A stretch of DNA of 64,000 bases from Flammeovirga aprica JL-4 (GCF_012844305.1 NZ_JABANE010000037.1:1-64000), one strand, 5' to 3'; numbered from the stretch's first letter, positions 19,665-29,333 are shown. A program made the numbers and translations. The notes: a model not told the origin generated them from the sequence alone.

Positions 19665-19701
19665 AAAAAAAGCCCATGAACTGTATTCATGAGCTTTTTT
19701 T
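19665..19701 (-). terminator. Terminator of the lytic transglycosylase gene
   Basis: AAAAAAAGC.CATGAA pairs with TTCATG.GCTTTTTTT, 15 bases after the MltD-like stop on the minus strand; T runs occur on both strands. Confidence 0.88.
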
Positions 19702-19715
19702 GGGAAAGTTTAAGA

Positions 19716-21023
19716 CTAGTTGAAGTAAATCTTGTCACCTACTTTAGCATCAGATTCTTTTGACATTTCATTGATTTTTTTCAATGCATTAAGATCAATA
19801 CCGTATTTGATAGCGATATAATTTAATGATTCCCCTTCCTTCAAGACGTGGTAGGAAACAGGAATTGATGTCGGTAAAGGCTCGATGTAATAATGAGTGT
19901 CTTTCAACAACTTATCTTTACCCTTGATATAATTATACTTCTTCAGTTTGCCTTTTGAAATGCTTCCTAAAGATTTAATAAGTTCCTTCTGAGTCATTTC
20001 CTCCTTCAAAATCACAGCTTTCACACCGTTGACAATCGCAAAGTCATATTTGCTGTTATCACTTTCTGTATGGGTAGGCAATACAAAAGGATAGTCGTCT
20101 TGGATACTGTCAGCGTAGAATTGGAAGATGGCGCTTCTCGCTCTTGTTTTCCTTGTTTTAGCATAAGGAGAAAGCTTGGCCACCAACTGATTGATTTCAT
20201 CGGGCTTCGCTTCAATCATTACAGAGTAAACTTTATCTTCTGGAATGTAGCTTCCTGAAAGCCAGATATTATTTGAAGAAATAATATTCAATGGCTGACC
20301 AGTAAATTTAGAAACCTGTGATAAAGAATAACCACTTGTAGGCAGTTCAATTAATACCATATGATTTTGATCCTTTCCTACTTTATCTTTAAAAGCAAAA
20401 TAGTGTGCTAAATAATGAAGTACATAAGGATGTGTTTTTTCATTAATAGTCACCTGAGAATAATAGTTCAATTTATTCTTCTTGATGTGATTTTTTGCTC
20501 CCGTCAATCCATCATGATAAGAAATCATGGCATAGAACCAGTTGCCAAGATAATAATGGTTTTTTGAAAGGTAATCTGCCGCGCCAATACTAGCCGCAAC
20601 CACATTTTTTCTTTCATCTACAGTTCTGTTGATGATCATGCCTCTTTCTTCAGCAGTGAAATCTTTGAACTGCCAGAAACCAACAGCAGGAGGAGTAGCA
20701 TTTGAAATGGCATTGCCATCCAAAAGAGATTCTTGTAATGCAAGGTATTTGAATTCCTCAGGCACGCCTCTTGTTTGAAGTTCACGGGCGATGTATGGGA
20801 AATACGTGTTACATCTTTCTAAAAGAATATCATAGTGTTTTTGTGAACGGGTAAGACTATTGTATTTGGCCATAATCTTTTCCATTCCACCCTGTGTTAC
20901 CACTACCTTAGAGCCCATTAAATTAAATGAACTAGGCAGACTTACTTCCGGGTTGGCAAGTAGGGGTTGAGTAAAGAAAATACTCAAGAGAATAATACAA
21001 AATAGTTTTTTGCTTGTCTTCAT
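19716..21023 (-). CDS. mltD: Membrane-bound lytic murein transglycosylase, MltD type, with LysM
   Basis: Cleaves the glycan strand of peptidoglycan in the periplasm. A signal peptide covers residues 1-23. The SLT domain has the catalytic glutamate E98 in EFKYLALQESLLDGNAIS, then GFWQF and the ISYHDGL motif. One LysM module at the C-terminus (YHVLKEGESLNYIAIKYGID) binds peptidoglycan. The middle part (about 270-380) resembles a degraded second LysM region. At 435 aa it fits MltD. A TTTG-N20-TATCTTTA promoter lies upstream and a strong terminator downstream, so it is monocistronic. Confidence 0.9.
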   Translation of the reverse strand: MKTSKKLFCIILLSIFFTQPLLANPEVSLPSSFNLMGSKVVVTQGGMEKIMAKYNSLTRSQKHYDILLERCNTYFPYIARELQTRGVPEEFKYLALQESLLDGNAISNATPPAVGFWQFKDFTAEERGMIINRTVDERKNVVAASIGAADYLSKNHYYLGNWFYAMISYHDGLTGAKNHIKKNKLNYYSQVTINEKTHPYVLHYLAHYFAFKDKVGKDQNHMVLIELPTSGYSLSQVSKFTGQPLNIISSNNIWLSGSYIPEDKVYSVMIEAKPDEINQLVAKLSPYAKTRKTRARSAIFQFYADSIQDDYPFVLPTHTESDNSKYDFAIVNGVKAVILKEEMTQKELIKSLGSISKGKLKKYNYIKGKDKLLKDTHYYIEPLPTSIPVSYHVLKEGESLNYIAIKYGIDLNALKKINEMSKESDAKVGDKIYFN

Positions 21024-21050
21024 ACACGAGTTAAGTCATTAATTAGGCAA

Positions 21051-21082
21051 TAAAGATATTGCGAATTCTATTTAATTTCAAA
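21051..21082 (-). promoter_or_regulatory. Promoter of the MltD-like gene
   Basis: On the minus strand TTTG (21079-21082), a 20-base spacer and TATCTTTA (21051-21058) match the Bacteroidota promoter with one mismatch. The predicted leader is about 20-28 nt. Confidence 0.4.
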
Positions 21083-21157
21083 CAAAGTTTAAAGGAAAGC
21101 TTACTCAGCATATATTAAGATAGTATTTAGATCTCAATAAATCACTTATTTAAACAT

Positions 21158-21187
21158 GAAAAAGGCCATTCTGCAAGCAGAATGACC
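21158..21187 (-). terminator. Terminator of the M16 peptidase gene
   Basis: AGGTCATTCTGC and GCAGAATGGCCT pair on the minus strand and are followed by a short T run, 25 bases after the peptidase stop codon. Confidence 0.8.
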
Positions 21188-21211
21188 TGAATTGTTGGAA
21201 TATGTTAGTTG

Positions 21212-24178
21212 TTATTGTTCTTTTTTGACCCTTGGCTTATTATCAAAACCAAAAAGATCATTTAATGACAATTCCTGTACTTGACCATATTTTGCTAAAG
21301 TTTCCATATTGAGCTTACCTCGGTCGCCTACTACACATACGTTGTAGTTTTTGCCTTTGATAAAGTCGCTGTGGAATTTCATAACATCATCAATTGTCAT
21401 TGTTTTGATGGCATTGTAAACGTCCTTGCGGATGTCATGATCATTTCCTTTTTTCAATGCTGTTTCATAATTAAATAAAACACCACTCTTTGTTATACGC
21501 TCGCTTTCCAGCTTACTCAATATCGCTTTTTTAGCGGCATCAAATGACTGATAGTTTTTAGGAGGGTTTTCTAATAAACCTTTCATACCCGCCATTGCTT
21601 CCGTCAATTTATCCGACTGCGTACCGATATAAGCCAAAGTATAATCACTCTTACCTTTCTCACTTGCCACTCCATATTTACTAAATACAGAATAAGCGAG
21701 ACCTTGTGCTTCACGCATTTCCTGGAACACGATGGCATTCATACTTCCTCCAAAGTACTCATTGAATAAAGTAGCGGCAGCAATTCTCTTCGGATCATAT
21801 TTTTGACCCTTCGCTAAGAAAATTACTTCAGCCTGTACCATATCATAGTGTGACCAGAATACTTTTGGCTGCTCAACATCTTTGATATAGAATTCTTTTG
21901 CGCTCGGAACAGGTTGTAAATCAGAAGGAATTTTATGTTCCGCATTTAAAGTAGCCACTACTTTGTCCAATGTTTCAGGACCGTAGTAAAGTACTCTGTG
22001 CTCCATCTTCGTTAATTGATGGATTCTTGAAATCAATTCCTCTGATTTGATAAGGTCTAATTCTTTGTTTGATAAAGCATTTGTTACAGGGTTGTTATTG
22101 CCATATAAACCGTAGTTCATCAAACCAGTGAATAAGATTGCTCCTTTATTTTTCTTCGTGTCTTCTCTGCCTTTCTTCTCAATGGCAATCATGTTTTGCA
22201 AAACTGCTTCATCTGCTTTTGCATTATTCAGAAGGTCTTCGAATAACTTCATAGCAGGAACCATATTTTCTGTCAAGCCATTAAGAGAAACATACACTTG
22301 GTCAGAAGAAGTATTTACACTGAAACCGGCACCTAATTTATAGAACTCCTGCTTGATTTGAGCCGAAGTCAACTTATCAGTGCCAAGGTATTCCAAGTAT
22401 TGGATAGCAGTACTTAAAGTAGGGTCTGTATCTTTTCCTACATTAATAATATAGTATAATTCGAAAAGATCATTCTCTACATTTTTCTTATAGCGAACAG
22501 TTACATCACTGTTCATTTTTGTTTCCTGAATATCTTTAGAATAATCTAAGAATAAAGGATTCAATGCTTCCACTTCCTGTCCTTCTATCTTCTTGAAGAA
22601 TTCAGATTTTTCACCTCTGTTCAATTCCACTTTCGTAATAGAAGGTTTTTCTACTTGCTGTTTGTTCGGGTCTTCACCCGTACGTTTATATACAACAACA
22701 TAGTTGTCTTTATAGTTCTCATTGGCAAAAGCTACAATCTCTTCTTTTGTGATTGTTTGCATTTCCTCAATATCATCAATGTAGTTTTCCCAAGGGATAT
22801 TTCTTGTGAATGCCTGTACAAATGCATCAGCACGAGCACCATTGCTTTCCAGTTTCTTGATTTCTGATTTTTTGAAGTCGTTGACGATTGCTTCAATCAA
22901 CCAATCTTCAAAATCACCAGCTTTCAACTTTTCAATTTCCTCTAAAAGTAAAGCTTGTGCTTCTTCAAGTGTCTGACCGTTTCTAGGAATAGCATATAAA
23001 GTATGAACAGTATAATCATTAAAAGGATATACAAAGCTACTTGCGTTCAATACTTTTTGTTGCTGATTCAAATCAAGGTCTATCAAACCTGCACTGCTGT
23101 TGGCAAGGATCATATCGCAAAGTTGTTCTTTCAGAACGTCTCTAGAGTTGGTTTTTAAACCAGGCATTCTATAGCCCATAAACACCATTCCTGTCTGTGG
23201 ACCGTAAACTTCTTTCTTGATTGGCTGTGTAAGCGGAGCTTCTTCCTTGTAAGTAAATGCAGGAATATCGCCCGGCTCCCATGAACCGAAGTATTTATCA
23301 ATTAATTCAATTGTTTTGTCCGGATCTAAATCACCACTCAAACAAATGGCTACGTTATTCGGTCTATAATATTTCTTGAAATACTTTTTAATCTCAGTGA
23401 TTGAAGGATTCTTCAAGTGGTCGATTGTACCGATTACTGTCTGAGTTCCGTAAGGGTGATTAGGGAATAATGACGTAAACATGGCTTCAAATACCTTACG
23501 TTGATCATTATCCAAAGCACGGTTTTTCTCTTCATATACCGCTTCTAATTCTGTATGGAATAAACGAGGGATAATTTCTCTAAAACGGTCTGATTCAATT
23601 TCCAGCCAGCGGTTTAATTCATTTGCAGGGATATCGTTGACATAAACCGTACGGTCTTCAGTAGTATAAGCGTTGGTTCCTTTAGCACCGATCATACCGA
23701 TCATACGGTCATATTCGTTGGCGATAGAGAACTTAGAAGCATCATTTGATACCTGATCAATTTTGGCATAATAAGCTGTTCTTTCAGCAGGATCGTCTAA
23801 TGTTCTGTAATGCTCGAACATGTTTTCGATACTGTCTAAATAAACAGATTCTTGAGCCCAGTCTTTTGTACCGAAGTGGGAAGTACCTTTGAACATAATA
23901 TGCTCTAAATAGTGAGCAAGTCCGGTAGAAGTAGCAGGATCATTTTTACCGCCTGCTTTCACTGCAATATAAGTCTGTATTCTAGGAGCGTCTTTGTATT
24001 CAGATAAATACACTTTCAATCCATTGTCCAACGTATAAATCCTAGTGTTGAGCGGGTCGTTTTTTACAGTTTTGTATGGAAAAGCGGATTCTCCAGTACT
24101 CATTTCGGAGGCATTACAACCACCAAAAAGAAGTGCACTTCCTAATAGTACACTTTTTATGACATTCGTATAAGTCAT
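21212..24178 (-). CDS. M16 family zinc peptidase, double-length lipoprotein
   Basis: A pitrilysin/insulinase-type protease, 988 aa, with two M16 units. The inverted zinc motif HYLEH (H89, E92, H93 in GLAHYLEHIMFKGT) and the distal Glu region ELEAVYEEKNRA lie in the first half. The second half lacks the motif and should be the inactive partner. The N-terminus ends in LLFGGC (C21), a lipobox, so the enzyme is probably anchored in the envelope facing the periplasm. It would degrade small exported peptides. It has its own terminator; the next gene upstream is divergent. Confidence 0.93.
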   Translation of the reverse strand: MTYTNVIKSVLLGSALLFGGCNASEMSTGESAFPYKTVKNDPLNTRIYTLDNGLKVYLSEYKDAPRIQTYIAVKAGGKNDPATSTGLAHYLEHIMFKGTSHFGTKDWAQESVYLDSIENMFEHYRTLDDPAERTAYYAKIDQVSNDASKFSIANEYDRMIGMIGAKGTNAYTTEDRTVYVNDIPANELNRWLEIESDRFREIIPRLFHTELEAVYEEKNRALDNDQRKVFEAMFTSLFPNHPYGTQTVIGTIDHLKNPSITEIKKYFKKYYRPNNVAICLSGDLDPDKTIELIDKYFGSWEPGDIPAFTYKEEAPLTQPIKKEVYGPQTGMVFMGYRMPGLKTNSRDVLKEQLCDMILANSSAGLIDLDLNQQQKVLNASSFVYPFNDYTVHTLYAIPRNGQTLEEAQALLLEEIEKLKAGDFEDWLIEAIVNDFKKSEIKKLESNGARADAFVQAFTRNIPWENYIDDIEEMQTITKEEIVAFANENYKDNYVVVYKRTGEDPNKQQVEKPSITKVELNRGEKSEFFKKIEGQEVEALNPLFLDYSKDIQETKMNSDVTVRYKKNVENDLFELYYIINVGKDTDPTLSTAIQYLEYLGTDKLTSAQIKQEFYKLGAGFSVNTSSDQVYVSLNGLTENMVPAMKLFEDLLNNAKADEAVLQNMIAIEKKGREDTKKNKGAILFTGLMNYGLYGNNNPVTNALSNKELDLIKSEELISRIHQLTKMEHRVLYYGPETLDKVVATLNAEHKIPSDLQPVPSAKEFYIKDVEQPKVFWSHYDMVQAEVIFLAKGQKYDPKRIAAATLFNEYFGGSMNAIVFQEMREAQGLAYSVFSKYGVASEKGKSDYTLAYIGTQSDKLTEAMAGMKGLLENPPKNYQSFDAAKKAILSKLESERITKSGVLFNYETALKKGNDHDIRKDVYNAIKTMTIDDVMKFHSDFIKGKNYNVCVVGDRGKLNMETLAKYGQVQELSLNDLFGFDNKPRVKKEQ

Positions 24179-24668
24179 GCTTAGTTAATTTATGAATATA
24201 ATTGATTTGAGAAGTATGTTTTACCACCGTATTATTTTGACACTATTTAGTTACTTGATAAGGAGTAAAACGGAATTCTTTTTTCAAATTACAGAATTTA
24301 TTTTACTCTATAAAATCCCCTTCTAAAAACATTGGTTCTTATCGTTATTTATTATTTGAGGTGTGTCAGAAAATCATTTGGTCAGTTTGTGTGTATAAAA
24401 TGATGAGAGTTAGCCGTATAAAAAATCCCTTTAACACATCTGGAAGTATTGCATGAACTTCTTTTCTTAGCTTTAATTAATCTTATCATTATTGTATAAA
24501 AGTTACTGGGAATAGACTTTTTTATGGTCTATCTTTTTTGAATTGAAAAACGAGAATAAAAAGTGTTATAGTGAAATTTTTTCACCTTTTAATGCTGTTA
24601 AGTGATTGATATTGAAATAATTTGGTTAAATTATAAGAATATTTTAAGTGAACTGAAATTGCTACTTT
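24179..24668. other. Long intergenic region, no gene seen
   Basis: This 490-base, very AT-rich gap separates the M16 gene from the aminotransferase unit. No ORF above about 30 codons, no hairpin with T tract and no consensus TAnnTTTG promoter was found near the aminotransferase start. The nearest loose match is TAATTTGG near 24618-24625. Confidence 0.5.
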
Positions 24669-26012
24669 ATGAATTTAACTTCTCATTCTGTAATGACTAC
24701 TCCACCCGGTAGGCAGTCATTATACTATCTTTCAAAACTCAAAAATATCATTGCCACTACAAATTTTATGGGTTTATATGGTATTACCTTGAAAACAGCA
24801 AAACTCAATACTATCACAGATATTGATGGAAATCATTACCTCGATTGTCTAACTGGAGCATCAGTTAATATTATAGGTTATGATAACAATGAAGCGGCTT
24901 ATGCTTATTATGAGCAATGTTTAGAGATACAGCATTCATGCTTTACCTACTCTCCTCATTCCAAAGTGATAGAATTTGCAGAGCTACTACTATCTATTAC
25001 ACCTGGAGGAAATAATAGAAAAGTGATACTTGGATTATCTGGTTCAGATGCAAATGATGCTGCTATCAAGGTTATTCGTTCTCAAAAACCTAACAAGAAA
25101 ATTCTCTATTTTGTAAACAGCTATCACGGTACTACAGGTTTTTCGCAGCAAGTTTCAAACTTTAAAAATTTTAATGATAACCTTTATAATTTCAGTGAGG
25201 ATTATATCGGGCTTCGTTATCCAAAGAACGAATTTCAAGAACAGAATACTTTAGCTGTTATCAGTAAACTGTTTATTACAGGAGAGATTGGTGCAGTAAT
25301 CTTAGAACCTATTCAGGGTGATGCTGGTATTTTACTATTATCTGATCATTTCCTGAAATCACTTTTTCAACTCACAAGAAAGTACAATGTTATCTTCTCC
25401 ATCGATGAAGTACAAACTGGAATGGGGCGAACTGGAAAATGGTGGGCTATTGAACATTATAACATAGTCCCTGATATAATGGTGGTAGGGAAAAGCCTTG
25501 GAGGCGGTTATGCACCAGTTGCCGCTACTATCATTAAGGCAGATTTTGAAGATCAAATGATACCAGGTCAGCATGTACTTACTTTGGCAGGACATCCACC
25601 TTCCTGCGCAGCTTCCATAGAAGTTATTCGCTATATCATGAATAAAAACCTCATTCAAAATGCATCAGAATGTGGTGAACGTATTAGAAAACAGCTTCAA
25701 TTTAAACTTCAGCATTATGACTTTGTAAAGGAGGTAAGAGGCAAAGGGTTAATGATTGGTATTGAAATAGATGTAGAGAAAGATGAATTACTAGCTAAGA
25801 AAATTGCTTTTAGATGTGTAGAAATGGGTGTGTATGTTGGCTACTATGGCGAGTTGAATAATGTAATAAGAGTTGAGCCTCCTTTGACTCTTACAAATGA
25901 GGAAACTGCAATTATTGTAGATACCCTTCATCAAGTTTGTGAAGAATACAAACTGTATAGGTTCCCTGAGAGAATCAACCAAAAAGTAAAAGAATTTGCA
26001 ATTGGACTATAA
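24669..26012 (+). CDS. Class III (omega) PLP-dependent aminotransferase
   Basis: Moves an amino group between a 2-oxoacid and an amine or amino acid. The PLP lysine is K275 in MVVGKSLGGGYAP; D246 in IFSIDEVQTGMGRTG holds the pyridine nitrogen. The phosphate-binding loop is GLSGSDANDAAI (near 122-133), and SYHGTTG follows. The family includes GABA, DABA, ornithine and acetylornithine enzymes; the substrate cannot be assigned. It is 447 aa; an alternative start is at M9 (24693). The permuted NlpC/P60-like gene begins 11 bases after its stop, so the two act as a unit. No ectoine, polyamine or siderophore genes are adjacent. Confidence 0.85.
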   Translation: MNLTSHSVMTTPPGRQSLYYLSKLKNIIATTNFMGLYGITLKTAKLNTITDIDGNHYLDCLTGASVNIIGYDNNEAAYAYYEQCLEIQHSCFTYSPHSKVIEFAELLLSITPGGNNRKVILGLSGSDANDAAIKVIRSQKPNKKILYFVNSYHGTTGFSQQVSNFKNFNDNLYNFSEDYIGLRYPKNEFQEQNTLAVISKLFITGEIGAVILEPIQGDAGILLLSDHFLKSLFQLTRKYNVIFSIDEVQTGMGRTGKWWAIEHYNIVPDIMVVGKSLGGGYAPVAATIIKADFEDQMIPGQHVLTLAGHPPSCAASIEVIRYIMNKNLIQNASECGERIRKQLQFKLQHYDFVKEVRGKGLMIGIEIDVEKDELLAKKIAFRCVEMGVYVGYYGELNNVIRVEPPLTLTNEETAIIVDTLHQVCEEYKLYRFPERINQKVKEFAIGL

Positions 26013-26023
26013 AAAACTTTACT

Positions 26024-26770
26024 ATGGATTTATTAAAAAAGTTCAACTATTTCTATGTGCCTAAGAGAAAAACTACCTATGAAGAATTTACTGAAAATGC
26101 ACTAACTGGAGACCTCTTTTTTATGCATGGCACATATAAAGTAAGCCGTATATCAGAAATTGTACAAAGATCACTTTGGTCTCACTCCTCAATAATTATT
26201 AGAAGAGAGGATGTGGAAGGATTTTTACCGCTAGTAGATCATGAAGACCCTTTACTTTTATGGGAGTCAAACTTAAGGACTCCTGTGATAGACCAACTCA
26301 CTGGGGTAACAAAAAGCGGACCTACACTAGTGAGTTTGAAAGACAGGTTAGTCTACAATTATAAGATGAGGTATGATACAAAATTTGCTTATAGACCGCT
26401 ATACACTGATCGCAGTATTCAGTTATATCAGGATTTATCAGCATCAATTCTGAAAATGCACGGAGGAGATTTTTGTAAGCCAGTGAGTAGGTATATTACT
26501 AATTTCAAGCAAGGTAGACTTCACAATGTTGAAATTAATGATAATACTTATTTCTGTAGTCAAATTGTGGCTCAATCATATATTGATATAGGGTTATTGA
26601 CAGATTATTATCCAGCGAATAGTTATGCTCCAATTGATTTTACACCCAAAAGGAGTACTCTATTGAAAAACAGATCCTTCTTGGGTGATGAATACCGTTT
26701 GGATATTAATAAAAAGAATATCAAGCTAATAGAGGATGCTCCATATCAGTTGAAACATATTATTAGTTAA
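26024..26770 (+). CDS. Permuted NlpC/P60 (YiiX-like) papain-fold enzyme
   Basis: The order of residues fits the circularly permuted NlpC/P60 group: GDLFFMHG near 29-36, H54 in SLWSHSSIIIRR, a polar third residue at E81 in LLLWESN, and the nucleophile C178 in YFCSQIVAQSYIDIG. This family includes hydrolases and acyltransferases acting on amides, peptides or lipids. No signal peptide or membrane segment is seen in its 248 residues. It starts 11 bases after the aminotransferase and is followed by a strong terminator. Joint action on an amino-containing lipid or small molecule is an inference from this pairing. Confidence 0.7.
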   Translation: MDLLKKFNYFYVPKRKTTYEEFTENALTGDLFFMHGTYKVSRISEIVQRSLWSHSSIIIRREDVEGFLPLVDHEDPLLLWESNLRTPVIDQLTGVTKSGPTLVSLKDRLVYNYKMRYDTKFAYRPLYTDRSIQLYQDLSASILKMHGGDFCKPVSRYITNFKQGRLHNVEINDNTYFCSQIVAQSYIDIGLLTDYYPANSYAPIDFTPKRSTLLKNRSFLGDEYRLDINKKNIKLIEDAPYQLKHIIS

Positions 26771-26792
26771 AAAAGTAACCTTTGATGGTATG

Positions 26793-26828
26793 ACAGCTAT
26801 GTGATTAAATTACATAGCTGTTTTTTTT
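26793..26828 (+). terminator. Terminator of the aminotransferase/YiiX-like unit
   Basis: ACAGCTATGT pairs with ACATAGCTGT and is followed by eight T residues, 23 bases after the YiiX-like stop codon. Confidence 0.93.
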
Positions 26829-26943
26829 AGGTAAAAGCTTTCATTTTAATAGTTTTCTTAGGTAACACTTTTCAGATCAAATTTCTAATAGTTATTAATA
26901 CTGCCTTCGATCATTTTTATTAGCTTGTAAGAATGATATACTT

Positions 26944-26963
26944 GCAGTTCAATATCGAACTGC
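26944..26963 (+). promoter_or_regulatory. Dyad upstream of the chrA pair
   Basis: GCAGTTC and GAACTGC form a perfect 7-bp dyad around AATATC, 15 bases before the first chrA start. It overlaps the predicted transcription start just after a near-consensus TATACTTG element. It could be an operator or a leader hairpin. Confidence 0.45.
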
Positions 26964-26978
26964 TGAATACTAAAACAA

Positions 26979-27533
26979 ATGATCTATTTCGAATTATTTT
27001 ACAGCTTTTTCAAAATTGGGATGTTTACCTTCGGAGGAGGGTATGCTATGATTCCACTTTTAGAAAAAGAATTAATAGAAAATAAAAAATGGTTGACCAA
27101 CGATGAATTGTTGGAAATCATGTCTATTGCTCAAATGACTCCTGGAACTATAGCTATCAATGCCGCTACATTTGTGGGGTATAGAGAAAAAGGATTTTTA
27201 GGAGGCTTGTTTACCACGGCAGGAGTGATAGCACCATCATACTTAGTCATAACAGTGATCTATCATTTATTCTCTCATAGTTTTGAACATCCTATTGCAC
27301 AAAAAGCATTTATGGGAGCAAGAGCATGTATCGTTGCATTGATCGGGCATTCTGTATGGAAAATGTTTAAAGGAAGTGTGACGGACAGATATGGACTAGG
27401 CATATTCTTAATAGCCTGTATTTTATTATTTGCCTTCCAGCTTCACCCAATTTTATTAATTGTCACAGGTGCGGTAATGGGACTTGGCCTTTATGTATTT
27501 TTCCCAAAACAGATTAAAGATTTATTGAAATAA
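26979..27533 (+). CDS. chrA: Chromate transporter, N-terminal half-size subunit
   Basis: A single-domain CHR-family membrane protein of 184 aa. Signatures are TFGGGYAMIPLLEKEL near 17-32 and AQMTPGTIAINAATFVGY near 51-68, with five or so hydrophobic segments. Short-chain CHR proteins work as pairs inserted in opposite orientation. It is followed after one base by the second half. CHR proteins can export chromate, but many have unknown anion substrates; no chrB or reductase is nearby, so chromate resistance is not shown. Confidence 0.88.
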   Translation: MIYFELFYSFFKIGMFTFGGGYAMIPLLEKELIENKKWLTNDELLEIMSIAQMTPGTIAINAATFVGYREKGFLGGLFTTAGVIAPSYLVITVIYHLFSHSFEHPIAQKAFMGARACIVALIGHSVWKMFKGSVTDRYGLGIFLIACILLFAFQLHPILLIVTGAVMGLGLYVFFPKQIKDLLK

Positions 27534-27534
27534 T

Positions 27535-28128
27535 ATGGAAGCGTTTTCATTAGAAGCATTAAAAACATATGCAGAATTGTATTTTGTATTCTGTAAAATT
27601 GGTTTTTTCAGTTTTGGAGGAGGATTAGCCATGGTACCCCTTTTTGTAGTTGAATTTCAAAAGCAAGGATGGATGACCGCTGATCAGTTTTTTGATGTCT
27701 TATCATTGGCACAAATGACACCCGGTGCTATTGCTGTAAACTCCGCTACTTTTGTGGGCAATGAAGCTGGAATGGCAGTAGGAGGAAGATTAGGAGCAGT
27801 AATAGGTGGTGTTTTTGCCACAGCAGGTTTGGCTACTCCTTCTGTAGTCTGTATTGTCGCTTTGTCTGAAATATTGAAAAAACTCAAGAAAAATAAATTC
27901 AAACAAGCCTTTTTCTTTGGGATCAAACCTGTGACGATCGCTTTGATTTTGTATGCAGGTTGGAAAATAGCAGAAACTACTTTCTTTAAAGAAGGCTTTT
28001 CAGATGTACATTGGGGGAGTATAGCAGTGTGTGTAATTGTTGGAGTAATCCTTAAGTTTTATGAAAAAAAGGTGCATCCTATAGCATTAATTGCTGTGTG
28101 CTCTGTTATTGGTATCTTTCTTTTTTAA
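27535..28128 (+). CDS. chrA: Chromate transporter, C-terminal half-size subunit
   Basis: The second single-domain CHR protein, 197 aa. It repeats the signatures of its partner: FSFGGGLAMVPLFVVEF near 25-40 and LAQMTPGAIAVNSATFVG near 62-79. Hydrophobic helices fill the rest, ending ALIAVCSVIGIFLF. It begins one base after the stop of the first half, so translation is probably coupled and the two make a heterodimeric pump. The pair is a duplicated form of the single two-domain ChrA seen in proteobacteria. Confidence 0.88.
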   Translation: MEAFSLEALKTYAELYFVFCKIGFFSFGGGLAMVPLFVVEFQKQGWMTADQFFDVLSLAQMTPGAIAVNSATFVGNEAGMAVGGRLGAVIGGVFATAGLATPSVVCIVALSEILKKLKKNKFKQAFFFGIKPVTIALILYAGWKIAETTFFKEGFSDVHWGSIAVCVIVGVILKFYEKKVHPIALIAVCSVIGIFLF

Positions 28129-28210
28129 AGAGAAAATATATATAGTAAAGCATGTGTGTAGTTTTTATATTCGCAGATAAACTTAATTATCAACAGACTA
28201 CAAACAACTT

Positions 28211-29080
28211 ATGCTAAACTATATTATATGGAACCCTGATCCGGAAATCTTAGATATTAATGGGTTCCCACTTCGATATTACGGAGTATTATTCGTGACA
28301 GGAGTATTTTTGAGCTCTTATTTCTTAAGTAGAATATTTGAGAAAGAAGGTTTGCCACAGTCCAATCATGATCGTTTATTAATCTATGCCGTTCTAGGTA
28401 TTTTTATTGGTGCTCGTCTTGGACATTGCTTGCTTTATGAGCCAGCCTATTTCCTGTCGAATCCATTAGAAATGATTTTCCCTATCCAATTTTTACCAGA
28501 TGGAAGTCCTGAATTTGTTGGTTATGCAGGTTTGGCTAGCCACGGTGGAGGTATAGGGCTTACTATTGCATTAATTCTTTACGCTAGAAAAACGAATCAC
28601 CATTTTATTGATATTGTTGATTTGTTGGCTGTAGTAATAGGAATTGCATGTGCTTTTATCCGATTGGCTAATTTGATGAATTCTGAAATTATTGGAACAC
28701 CAACAGATCTTCCATGGGCTTTTGTTTTTGAAAGAATAGATTTAATCCCAAGGCACCCCGCTCAACTCTATGAGGCTGTTTGCTATTTTATTATCTTTGG
28801 TATAATGATGTATCTATACCAAAAACATAGAACTAATTTGAAGAGTGGTTTCCTATCCGGTACAGTAATAATATTAATATTTTCTTCAAGATTTCTTATT
28901 GAGTTTATTAAAGAAAACCAGGTCCCATTTGAGGAAGGTTTGTCTTTTAATATGGGACAAATGTTGAGTATACCTTATATTTTAATCGGGGTTTGCTTTA
29001 TTATTTATGGCAGGAAAAGATCATTTTCTGATGTTGAAAAACAAACAGATGGCAATGATCAGCCGTCAGATGTTTTTTAG
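28211..29080 (+). CDS. lgt: Prolipoprotein diacylglyceryl transferase
   Basis: Adds diacylglycerol to the lipobox cysteine of prelipoproteins at the inner membrane. Conserved parts are visible: RYYGVLFVTGVF, GARLGHCLLYEP, LASHGGGIGLTIAL, the RLANLMNSEIIGTPTDLPWA signature and PRHPAQLYEA. Seven hydrophobic helices fit the known fold and 289 aa is normal. Many of its substrates are encoded in this window (for example the M16 peptidase, LptC and the LVIVD-type proteins). Start chosen at the first ATG, directly before the typical IIWNPDPEIL. Confidence 0.96.
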   Translation: MLNYIIWNPDPEILDINGFPLRYYGVLFVTGVFLSSYFLSRIFEKEGLPQSNHDRLLIYAVLGIFIGARLGHCLLYEPAYFLSNPLEMIFPIQFLPDGSPEFVGYAGLASHGGGIGLTIALILYARKTNHHFIDIVDLLAVVIGIACAFIRLANLMNSEIIGTPTDLPWAFVFERIDLIPRHPAQLYEAVCYFIIFGIMMYLYQKHRTNLKSGFLSGTVIILIFSSRFLIEFIKENQVPFEEGLSFNMGQMLSIPYILIGVCFIIYGRKRSFSDVEKQTDGNDQPSDVF

Positions 29081-29333
29081 CTTGTTATAAAATTATTTCC
29101 AATTATCAGTGCTTTTGTGATGTTGTTTTACAAATTATAAGAGTGATTTTGTTAAATTTTAACCAATTAATTCTTAATGCAGTAAACTGTTTAGATGATT
29201 GACGCCGTATAAAAGAATGTGGTGATGTGTATAAACGATCTTCAAAAGATTTCTATTCTAATAACCAATGAAGCAAATGCCACAACTTAATTAGCTAAAA
29301 CAAATATCATTCAACGAATTAAACTACTGCGTC

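Noticed and set aside
26979..28128. The two chrA halves as a frameshifted single gene
   Set aside because: Each half has its own start, full signature motifs and normal end; paired half-size CHR genes are a known arrangement.
29081..29333. Possible small ORFs between lgt and the basic-tail gene
   Set aside because: Only frames of under ten codons were found, with no hairpin or promoter support.
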